Assembly (NCBI GenBank): GCA_023091735.1
Contig: JALKBU010001294.1
Span: 1-13,035 of the forward strand
Direction of reading: 5' to 3'
Source of the DNA: Trichomonas tenax
Lineage: Eukaryota; Parabasalia; Trichomonadida; Trichomonadidae
Length of the DNA: 13,035 nucleotides
Below the pieces are notes generated by a model. It was given only the letters and a program-made list of their open reading frames with translations, had not been told where the DNA came from and searched no databases. Shown one piece after another: positions 6,464-13,035 of this stretch; the first letter of the stretch is position 1, and every line of letters begins with the position of its first letter. A program made the translations under genes and the position numbers.

Positions 6464-8881
6464 ATGAGTCTTGAGCCACGACTTCAAACGGCCGCCGGCG
6501 CAAGACGGTCAAAAGTGAGGTCACTGCAGCCGGGCAACTTCTCAAAGTCCGTGAAAGGACTCCCTCCGATAGAAAATGACAACTCTCCAACTCTGAAACA
6601 GAGCTTTAAGAGCTTAACAGACTCCGTTGCAATATTTTTGACCCACAACAGCGAAACAGTGTCGTTTCACTCATCACTTTCTAAGCAAATTACGGAGATC
6701 GACGGATTATTTGGCGAATTTCACTCTTGCTTAAGCAGACTCGGAAATCCGAAGCGACAGTCGCAATCATCAACGACCACACCCGCGAAATCTTTAGTTT
6801 CTGCAGCTCTTCCTTTCTTCAGATCTTTCGATAATTTAAAGTCTGTAATTTCACAAATCATCGATACAGGAACAAAATCGATCGAGGAAACGGTAGAAGC
6901 GAGTTTTGGGATCATAAACGACACAATGAACGTCATCAGACTCAAAGTAGACGACTGCGGAACAATCGATCCAATCATCAAAAGATTGCAAACAATGACA
7001 ATGATATTGACGCCGATAAAGACGTCTGTCTTCCAGATCATAAGGAAGCAGGAGTCCACTGAGAGCCAGGGAAGACTCACAACCGAATTACGAAACTATT
7101 CTCGCACGATTAATTCCGCATTCAGAAACGAGTTTTCAACCTTACAAATAAACGCAAATCAAGTCGAAGCATTGAGATTGAAAGCTTACAACGCGTGCAG
7201 CGATATCATTTACGGGATGAAGTCGATCCTATTATTCGAGGAAGACATCGCAAGAGTTACAAAATATTTGCAAGAGTTCGAAGGAGTTCTCGACAAAGAA
7301 TCGAAAAAGAATGGTTTGCATCATTACCTTGGAAGCGAGAAAAATGATCAACCTGATAAAATCCCTGAATTCAACATCGCAAAGTACGAAAATCTCTCAG
7401 ATCTCTTGAGAAGGACTTCCGCATACATAAGAGATGGAGGAGAGGACAAGAAATTCATTGTCCAAGTGTTAGAAATCGGATATAACAAAGCAAGTGCATT
7501 CGAAGGAGAAAATTTGGATTCTCAAAAGAATAGAATTAATGAACTCGAGAAATCATTGGCAGCAATGAAAAGCAGGGAAAGAGCAAATAAAGAAAACTTC
7601 GAAAACTTGAATCAGTTTCGTTCTGCTTTGATACAATCGATAGATTTAATGAAAGTGAAAGCGAGCAACACAGAAATTCACATCATTGAAGACAAAGACA
7701 TTGTTCCAACTTTTAATCAGTTATTAAACGATTTAATTAAAACAGAGCCAAAGAAAGTGGAAATGCCAAAAGACTCAGAGTTCGAGAAAGAAGTTAAAGC
7801 GTTGTTCCCATCAAAGAATCACAGAGAATGCATCGACAAAATCAAGAAAATGCAACAAAGATTTAGCTATTTAGAATCAGAGTTTGAAAAGTTCTCCAAT
7901 GCGCAAACACAGAAACTTCACGATAGAATATCATTGCTGGCTCAATCTTTGGGAGTGGAAACACTCGAATCAGATGTCGAAACAGTTGACAGAATATCAG
8001 ATTACGTCGAAAAACTCAAAGCAGATAATGAAAAAATTGGAAAACTTTTCAATATCGATGGAATGATTATTAACACGAAAGTTGAATCCATTTATCAGAA
8101 CTACAAATCTATATTGACGAAAACAGACGAAAAGTTGAAAGAGTTCTTAAGCGCAAATCCAGAAACAGACAGTTTAACAGAATCTGTTTCAATATTGTTA
8201 GAAAAACTCGATGTTGTTGGTCAATCAGCTTCCTACAAAACTCTCAACCAAGTTTATTCCACACTATATTCTATGGCAAGTGTTCCCAACACTCCTTCAG
8301 TCCTCCACGCAGGAAAGAATTACATTTCGCAGTTTGAAGTTTTATTCGATGCGATATCGCAGAAAATCGCTCCTGGACAGAACTCAAGACTATCAAACGG
8401 CATAAAGCAACTGCACCAAAAGATTGCTGCCACAGCAAACATCATTGACGCACACACAGACAGTGACCTTCCAGACTTAGTCGAGCAATCCATTAAATAT
8501 TTCGATATCGTCACCGAAAACATAAGGAAAGCAATCACTGAAACTTTCGTTCGCAAAACATTCAAAGCGAAAGAATCAGAAGAGCCATTGAGCATTTTGA
8601 TGGACAGAGCCTCGAGATTAGAAGTTTTAGAGAGCTCTTTAGTCGCTGTGAGGCCTTTAGCAGACGTTTTAGAAAGAAGTTTAGGAACGTTAGAAATCGG
8701 GAGTGATAAATGGTTCTCGACATTAAGGGAGAATGTTGCTGAAATGAACAAAGTCCTCAACAACATAGCATCGTCTAAAATCAATTCCACGATTTTCCTT
8801 CTTTTATCACGTTTCATATCTCTTTTGTCTTCAATTGTTCCTGTTATTTCTCCAACTAACTCCAGAAAGCTTGCTAACTAA
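6464..8881 (+). CDS. Large predominantly helical coiled-coil protein, unknown function
   Basis: An 805-residue intronless frame with ATG at 6464 and TAA at 8879-8881, the stop overlapping TAAA. Residues 1-45 are basic and low-complexity (GARRSKVRS), probably disordered. From about 46 onward the protein is almost entirely predicted helix rich in Leu, Ile, Lys, Glu and Ser. The clearest coiled-coil segments are about 345-385 (QKNRINELEKSLAAMKSRER), 436-500 and 512-565. The last 35 residues contain a hydrophobic stretch at 776-795 (STIFLLLSRFISLLSSIVPV) broken by one Arg; it could be a tail anchor or a buried helix. No catalytic motif, metal site or signal peptide seen. Such long helical proteins usually act as structural or tethering components, but no family is recognised and no function is assigned. 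Its codons are less biased than those of the BAR gene. Confidence 0.85.
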   Translation: MSLEPRLQTAAGARRSKVRSLQPGNFSKSVKGLPPIENDNSPTLKQSFKSLTDSVAIFLTHNSETVSFHSSLSKQITEIDGLFGEFHSCLSRLGNPKRQSQSSTTTPAKSLVSAALPFFRSFDNLKSVISQIIDTGTKSIEETVEASFGIINDTMNVIRLKVDDCGTIDPIIKRLQTMTMILTPIKTSVFQIIRKQESTESQGRLTTELRNYSRTINSAFRNEFSTLQINANQVEALRLKAYNACSDIIYGMKSILLFEEDIARVTKYLQEFEGVLDKESKKNGLHHYLGSEKNDQPDKIPEFNIAKYENLSDLLRRTSAYIRDGGEDKKFIVQVLEIGYNKASAFEGENLDSQKNRINELEKSLAAMKSRERANKENFENLNQFRSALIQSIDLMKVKASNTEIHIIEDKDIVPTFNQLLNDLIKTEPKKVEMPKDSEFEKEVKALFPSKNHRECIDKIKKMQQRFSYLESEFEKFSNAQTQKLHDRISLLAQSLGVETLESDVETVDRISDYVEKLKADNEKIGKLFNIDGMIINTKVESIYQNYKSILTKTDEKLKEFLSANPETDSLTESVSILLEKLDVVGQSASYKTLNQVYSTLYSMASVPNTPSVLHAGKNYISQFEVLFDAISQKIAPGQNSRLSNGIKQLHQKIAATANIIDAHTDSDLPDLVEQSIKYFDIVTENIRKAITETFVRKTFKAKESEEPLSILMDRASRLEVLESSLVAVRPLADVLERSLGTLEIGSDKWFSTLRENVAEMNKVLNNIASSKINSTIFLLLSRFISLLSSIVPVISPTNSRKLAN

Positions 8882-9480
8882 ATATTGTTTGTTATATTTA
8901 CTTTCCTATAGTTTATATTTGAAAAATATCAATGAAGGTTAAAAAATTTATCATATTTAAACAATATTTAAAATACAACATTAATATTATCATACATTTC
9001 TTTCTTATAATAAAATATATGATAAAATTTTGAAATTTAAATATTGACATTCGAATGCGTGTATCTCAACCACAGCTTCTACATATTCACGAAAAACTAC
9101 TGGCAAACTAACAATAAATAACTCAAGCATTATGGATTGCATCGAATTAAAAGTTTAATTATATGATTAATATCCTATGGAATATGCTTCTGTTTGAGTG
9201 TGTGTAAGCATGTACATGCGTACAAAGCCAAATCACTTCAAGACACTGAATAAGACCAATATGAATTTATTTTTGCTCTTTGATTTTAAAATATGGAATA
9301 GAATGATATTGCGTGATATATTTTGCACTCCAAAACGAAAAATAAAAAAGCAAAATATTGTTTGGAAAAATTTTATTGTAATCATATCTGCAAGAATTTT
9401 GTTTTTGAATCCGAAAATGAGAAGCAATAAGTAAATAATTTTTTTCACCGATATAATTTCATACAATATGACTTAAGTGA
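8882..9480. other. AT-rich spacer, no supported gene
   Basis: Very AT-rich sequence. Two overlapping antiparallel ORFs (9198-9434 + and 9233-9466 -) are rich in Lys, Asn, Ile and Phe, the composition expected of chance frames in such DNA. Nothing else recognised. Confidence 0.5.
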
Positions 9481-10060
9481 CAGGATCGACCCCTCAATTC
9501 CCATTTTTTCCCTTCAATAGCAATGTAAACATTAGAAAAAATGTGACGTTTTGTGTAGCTTCATATTGGAGGCACTTTAGAAGGTTTTTACTCGACAGTG
9601 ATGCATCAGAGGATGCTGCCAAAGAATCTTGAGCACTTTGGATGTGCACATTATCTATCCATCGCGTAGCGAATGAGTGATTGCGCACATTTTGTGCTCA
9701 AACAAGGCTTTGGAGCGTGCAGTGGGCTACCAGCACCATTGCCTACATAAATTAGGGCTGATTGCTCATCCTTTTCGCCCAAATAAAGAGGCGAAACGAA
9801 ATTAGGGCGAATAGGCCTGCGCTTTGTAAAACATCAGTTTCTAAATAGTAGGAGCCAACAACTCAACTTTGTCACTCTCACGAGCAACTTTTTTTTCGGC
9901 GATCTGATTTGGAAGCAAATTAGGGGCAACGCCTCTAAATAGTAGGGAGCCCTGCTATGCAATGGAAGAGGAAGCTATTTGTCCGTAGAGACTTCTGTCT
10001 TCAATGGGGTCCTCTCGGTAAAATTGGTTTTGACGGGAGTGATTTATAAAAACGTCTTTT
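9481..10060. repeat. G+C-richer island with degenerate short repeats, possible element relic
   Basis: Composition changes clearly from the flanking AT-rich DNA. Short motifs recur: AAATTAGGG at 9749-9757, 9799-9807 and 9917-9925, and CTAAATAGTAGGAGCC at 9841-9856 against CTAAATAGTAGGGAGCC at 9935-9951. An imperfect inverted repeat pairs 9629-9650 with 9682-9701 (TTGAGCAC against GTGCTCAA, and ATGTGCACA against TGCGCACAT). A smaller one pairs 9774-9780 with 9791-9797 (TTCGCCC and GCGAAAC, core 5 bp). No frame stays open for long in any phase. It could be a decayed transposon or an unrecognised structured non-coding sequence. Confidence 0.4.
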
Positions 10061-10185
10061 TATCGTATGGAGGCTAATTTTTCATATTATTAACGAGAAA
10101 GCTCCACCTCATATTTTGATTTTTAGATAACAAAAATAAAACAATTTGAAAAAGATACATTTTTGTTTTATATCGCAAAATAATT

Positions 10186-10202
10186 ATTTCATAGACCAAA
10201 TC
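10186..10202. repeat. Left 17-bp direct repeat, candidate target-site duplication
   Basis: ATTTCATAGACCAAATC occurs here and again, same orientation and without a mismatch, at 11125-11141. The match stops on both sides, exactly where the inverted terminal repeats of the 922-bp element begin. Confidence 0.7.
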
Positions 10203-10219
10203 TGTTGTGTATAATATCC

Positions 10220-10259
10220 TGTCAAACGAAAAGCGACACATTACATGTCGAATTTGACA
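10220..10259. repeat. Left terminal hairpin of the foldback element
   Basis: Outer stem TGTCAAA (10220-10226) with TTTGACA (10253-10259); inner stem CGACA (10234-10238) with TGTCG (10246-10250); 7-nt loop CATTACA; 7-nt bulge CGAAAAG on the 5' side. The right end repeats this fold with two compensatory base-pair changes. Confidence 0.6.
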
Positions 10260-10320
10260 GATGAATCTGACATATAATAAAAAGGGCGTGATTCCAAAAG
10301 TGATTTCATGAAAAAATAAT

Positions 10321-10512
10321 TGCGACTATCTTAAAGACAGCATGAGGATGGGTCCCCATGGTGTCTTTGAGATAGTCGCAGCTAGTTTTTGCTACCCCAG
10401 GACGAAATCGGAATTTCAGTAATTTAGCTGATTTCGTCCTGGACGAGTTTGTAGGCATTCTTTGCACCAAATCAGACCAGATGTTAGCATTTCAGGTGTG
10501 TTCTGGTGCAAA
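10321..10512. repeat. Left copy of the 192-bp three-hairpin inverted repeat
   Basis: Three successive hairpins. H1: arms 10321-10339 and 10362-10380, 19 bp with one T.G wobble. H2: arms 10397-10411 and 10428-10442, 15 bp with one wobble. H3: arms 10460-10469 and 10504-10513, 10 bp (CTTTGCACCA/TGGTGCAAAG). The outer part of H3's stem, intact in the right copy, is lost here because the 3' side changes after TGGTGCAAA. The reverse complement at 10776-10967 differs at 7 positions. Confidence 0.85.
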
Positions 10513-10775
10513 GTTTGTATCAATTTTCAAAAGTTGTCTGTAAAGTGAGGAGATGATGCGTATTTAAAGCATGCTTGTTTTCAGTTATATTTATCATATT
10601 AAATTTTCTTACAAAAAGATTTTGAAAGTGATATTTGGAATAAAAAAACATTGAATAAAAATGAATTATAACCAAATATATGTCATTTTCATTAACCAAG
10701 GGCATCATTTATGCGATTTTAATAGGATATTAATTTTTTGCAATTTCTTTAAAAAAATAAAGTTTGTAGGCATCT

Positions 10776-10967
10776 TTTGCACCAGAACACACTTGAAATG
10801 CTAACATCAGGTCTGATTTGGTGCAAAGAATGCCTACAAACTCGTCCAGGACGAAATCGGCTAAATTATTGAAATTCCGATTTCGTCCTGGGGTAGCAAA
10901 AACTAGCTGCGACTATCTCAAAGACACCATGGGGACCCATCCTCATGCTGTCTTTGAGACAGTTGCA
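10776..10967. repeat. Right copy of the 192-bp three-hairpin inverted repeat
   Basis: Mirror image of the left copy. H3: arms 10762-10784 and 10819-10841, a 23-bp stem with two mismatched or wobble positions that extends 14 bases beyond the shared repeat. H2: arms 10846-10860 and 10877-10891, a perfect 15-bp stem (CCAGGACGAAATCGG). H1: arms 10908-10926 and 10949-10967, 19 bp with one G.T wobble and one A.C mismatch. This copy has the more complete H3 and H2; the left copy has the better H1. Confidence 0.85.
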
Positions 10968-11067
10968 GTCTCTCTTGACTTCGCTCTTGTAGGAAAAAGG
11001 CAAAATCATGTTTGTCACTTTTCATGATTAAGACTCTACCCCTCTAATTTTAAAACCTCACTTTACA

Positions 11068-11106
11068 TGTCAAATCTGATACGTAAAGTATCACTTTTCG
11101 TTTGAC
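11068..11106. repeat. Right terminal hairpin of the foldback element
   Basis: Outer stem pairs 11069-11074 (GTCAAA) with 11101-11106 (TTTGAC). Inner stem pairs TGATA (11077-11081) with TATCA (11089-11093). The CTTTTCG bulge is at 11094-11100. Same fold as the left end, read on the opposite strand. Confidence 0.6.
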
Positions 11107-11124
11107 TGATTATTATACGCTTCA

Positions 11125-11141
11125 ATTTCATAGACCAAATC
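11125..11141. repeat. Right 17-bp direct repeat, candidate target-site duplication
   Basis: Exact second copy of ATTTCATAGACCAAATC, directly after the right terminal repeat. Confidence 0.7.
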
Positions 11142-11608
11142 ATTATATTTAATCAATTTGAAGCAAAAAAGTGAAGAATTCAGAATTAACCTCAAAAGAA
11201 GAAAAATTTTGATTTTAGAGGGATATATGTATGGAACCGAATTCACGAAGTAAAATCGAGTTGAAAAATTCAATGAGTACTTATAAAAGTTGATTATTGA
11301 AAGATAATTATTCTTTACAAAATTTTGCATTTGTTTACTCAATTCAAAACTTTCTTCCATTATTACCGAAAACTTCCATTTACTTACATCATAGATACCT
11401 TTTTGTCAATGGAAGTAAAACATTCAATTTTTTCAACCAGCACATATTGTCATATTAAAGCATTTTGGATATAACATTATCAAGCACGTTTTTACAATTA
11501 TTTAGAATTTTTTTGAATATAATTTTGATATATGCTTAGAACCAACTGCTATTTCAAATCCAAAATTATTTGAAAATAGTTTATATTCCATTCAAAAGTT
11601 TAACATTA
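11142..11608. other. AT-rich spacer before the ubiquitin-like gene
   Basis: No supported gene. The - strand frame at 11091-11360 runs across the right end of the foldback element and has the Asn/Lys/Phe/Tyr composition of chance AT-rich ORFs. A CATTA just before the ATG at 11609 resembles the tail of a trichomonad initiator but lacks the T of TCA, so I do not call a promoter. Confidence 0.45.
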
Positions 11609-12343
11609 ATGAATTGTTTGATTGTGCGCTGTTCTCTCGTGAATGATTTCTACGTTCTCTTGGAGGATGATATGACGGCAGGTGACGTCAAGGATGAGAT
11701 GTTCAAGCAGATCGAAGTTCTAACGAAAACGATGAAATTGATTTTTAACGGTTCAATATTGCAAGACGATTGCAGATTAAAGGAATATGGATGCAAAAAT
11801 GGATCCATCTTGCACCTGTACATCTCCAGCTTCGATGGTACAATCATACAGACACCAAAGAAGTTGTTAGTTGAAATTTTCTCATTGTTTATCAATATCC
11901 ATGTCATTCCTGCGGATACCTTTAGCGATGCTATAAAGAACCTGAAGCAATATATGGAGTCCCCTGTTATCAAGCCCCTTATTAAATTGTTACCTTCACT
12001 CAAGGAAATGTTCGAACAAATTAATCAATGCTTAGATGAAATAGAACCGCCTTTGGATTCATCAATGATAAGAACCATTTCCAAGCTTCAAGACGAAACA
12101 TTTTATTGCTCAGATTTATCTGATTCTTTCTCATATCTCCCAGCTGACCAGCAGTATGAGACTGTTTCAATAACAGACACTCTTAATGAAGACTCCGATT
12201 CATTGTTGGAGTTCGGTGAAGAACTTTGCATAGAGTATCCAGATGAACCTACTGTAGTAGACTATACACCGTCCATCAACTCAGATCCACTCCCTTTCTT
12301 TAATTTCCCAGATTATTGTTCATTCCAATTTTGTTATCAATAA
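11609..12343 (+). CDS. Ubiquitin-like domain protein with long acidic C-terminal region
   Basis: I start the 244-residue protein at the ATG at 11609, because the frame's earlier codons (from 11570) have only a TTG and the ubiquitin-like fold begins exactly at this Met. Residues 1-73 follow the ubiquitin beta-grasp pattern: strand 1 (MNCLIVRCSL), strand 2 (DFYVLLEDDM), helix (TAGDVKDEMFKQIEVL), then MKLIFNGSILQDD, RLKEYGCKNGS and ILHLYIS. These correspond to ubiquitin's RLIFAGKQLEDG, TLSDYNIQKES and TLHLVLR. There is no C-terminal Gly-Gly, so it is not a conjugated modifier. It resembles the N-terminal UBL of adaptor or shuttle proteins that dock on proteasome or ubiquitin-binding partners. 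Residues 85-165 are helical; 165-225 are acidic and Ser/Thr-rich; the end is aromatic (FFNFPDYCSFQFCYQ). No UBA domain is recognised. The TAA stop overlaps TAAA. The specific role is unknown. Confidence 0.78.
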   Translation: MNCLIVRCSLVNDFYVLLEDDMTAGDVKDEMFKQIEVLTKTMKLIFNGSILQDDCRLKEYGCKNGSILHLYISSFDGTIIQTPKKLLVEIFSLFINIHVIPADTFSDAIKNLKQYMESPVIKPLIKLLPSLKEMFEQINQCLDEIEPPLDSSMIRTISKLQDETFYCSDLSDSFSYLPADQQYETVSITDTLNEDSDSLLEFGEELCIEYPDEPTVVDYTPSINSDPLPFFNFPDYCSFQFCYQ

Positions 12344-13035
12344 ATATTTTTATTCATGTAGTTTCTAATAACCCACAACGCGTTTTGCTTCATATACTAT
12401 CTATGTTCAGCTTCTTGAAGAGTTATTTTAGCCATGAAAAAATAATATTCATTGTAGAATGAATATATCTGCATTGCATTCAGAGTTCTAAATAAATCTT
12501 AGCTCAAAAATATCTAAAATTATTATGAAAATTGTTGAATTTTGGAAAACAAGAAATAAGTCAACAAAACAATAAAACAACAATATAAAAACTAATTTTA
12601 TATCTGAAAATACATAAGAATAACTATACGATCAATGTTATAAAAAATTTCAAAAATAAATAAACAGTAAGACATATCTCCGATTTGATGTAGCAAAATC
12701 GCACACATTGCTTAAGACATTGGAATGTTCCAAAGACCTCATTCTCTTATTTCCGCTTTCATCAAATTAATAAAAAGTCCGTGAATAATGAGAAATTCCA
12801 AATTATTTTGCGGAAATCATTATACGCATCCACGGCGAATCACTCCTGTATGCATTAAGCTTCTAAATCTTTCTGACTATTGACAAATTCAGCATCGAAA
12901 TATGGGGGAAAATTTTTCCTTCTGCTGTGTAGTCCCGCGACCTTCATAACTTTTTATCTGATCAATATTTTTTCGATTTGAAAGTACTTTCATGTACATA
13001 TTGATAGTTGTCTATCCAGTGGTGTAAGTGGCACA
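12344..13035. other. AT-rich right flank, no supported gene
   Basis: No open frame of note and no RNA gene recognised. The only structure seen is a 9-bp perfect hairpin at 12445-12466. Confidence 0.5.
12445..12466. repeat. Small hairpin downstream of the ubiquitin-like gene
   Basis: ATATTCATT (12445-12453) pairs perfectly with AATGAATAT (12458-12466) around a GTAG loop, about 100 bases after the stop codon. Composition is AT-rich and chance is possible. Confidence 0.35.

Larger units (their letters stand above)
10203..11124. mobile_element. Non-coding foldback-type element, 922 bp, family unknown
   Basis: The ends are imperfect terminal inverted repeats: 10203-10259 against the reverse complement of 11068-11124 matches at 44 of 57 positions without a gap. 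The interior holds a second, far better conserved inverted repeat (10321-10512 against 10776-10967, 185/192). Between the two lie subterminal segments of unequal length (10260-10320 and 10968-11067) that share only short words, such as the 12-mer CCTCACTTTACA at 11056-11067, whose complement is at 10539-10550. The centre (about 10514-10761) is unique AT-rich DNA with no plausible protein. A 17-bp exact direct repeat flanks the element. The structure fits a non-autonomous DNA transposon mobilised in trans, but a 17-bp duplication is longer than I know for mariner (TA), Mutator-like (about 9) or Maverick (about 6) elements, all known in trichomonads. Confidence 0.75.

Noticed and set aside
8320..8817. 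165-codon ORF antisense to the 805-residue gene
   Set aside because: Shadow frame inside a long intact gene; no independent start signal or domain.
9198..9466. Overlapping + and - strand ORFs of 77-78 codons
   Set aside because: Composition (Lys, Asn, Ile, Phe) is what random AT-rich DNA encodes; no start signal.
10520..10708. 62-codon - strand ORF in the centre of the foldback element
   Set aside because: No similarity to a transposase or any motif; AT-rich composition. The element appears non-coding.
10818..11027. 69-codon + strand ORF across the right three-hairpin module
   Set aside because: It is read through hairpin stems, and its mirror copy at 10321-10512 does not keep a corresponding frame with a start.
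11570..11608. Upstream extension of the ubiquitin-like gene
   Set aside because: It begins with TTG and adds residues that precede the first strand of the ubiquitin-like fold; the ATG at 11609 is the better start.

Overview
The window looks like a piece of a trichomonad genome, most probably Trichomonas vaginalis or a close relative. The evidence is the gene content (a 14-3-3 C-terminus, an intronless BAR-domain gene, a BspA-type leucine-rich-repeat fragment), AT-rich spacers around intronless genes, a TCATTTTT initiator 14 nt before the BAR start codon, and stop codons that overlap the TAAA tetranucleotide known as the trichomonad polyadenylation signal (four of five intact genes, plus the BspA fragment). 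Species assignment is an inference; no rRNA or other marker is present.

Layout from left to right. Positions 3-113 are the last 36 codons of a 14-3-3 protein. A 2-kb AT-rich spacer with small hairpins and no supported gene follows. Positions 2190-2930 (+) encode a 246-residue N-BAR-type membrane-curvature protein with strongly biased codons, as expected of a highly expressed gene. It converges on a 496-residue leucine-rich-repeat protein (4666-3176, -), and a perfect 15-bp stem-loop sits between their 3' ends. A spacer with one doubtful 86-codon ORF follows. Positions 6403-5720 (-) hold a BspA-like repeat fragment that lacks its 5' end. It lies head to head with an 805-residue predominantly helical protein of unknown function (6464-8881, +). 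Positions 11609-12343 (+) encode a 244-residue protein with an N-terminal ubiquitin-like domain and a long acidic tail. The last 690 bases show no supported gene.

The accessory part of the window is 9480-11141. Its first half (about 9480-10060) is visibly richer in G+C than its surroundings and carries short degenerate repeats. Its second half (10203-11124) is the most interesting object here: a 922-bp non-coding palindromic element. It has 57-bp imperfect terminal inverted repeats, a 192-bp near-identical internal inverted repeat (185/192) made of three consecutive hairpins, a unique AT-rich centre, and an exact 17-bp direct repeat on each side that looks like a target-site duplication. Each terminus can fold into a hairpin, and the two termini differ by two compensatory base-pair changes in that stem. 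This suggests the folded structure itself has been conserved. I do not recognise the family.

The genes do not form an evident pathway. BAR, 14-3-3 and LRR/coiled-coil proteins are typical of trichomonad membrane, cytoskeletal and signalling repertoires, but nothing in the layout shows co-regulation.
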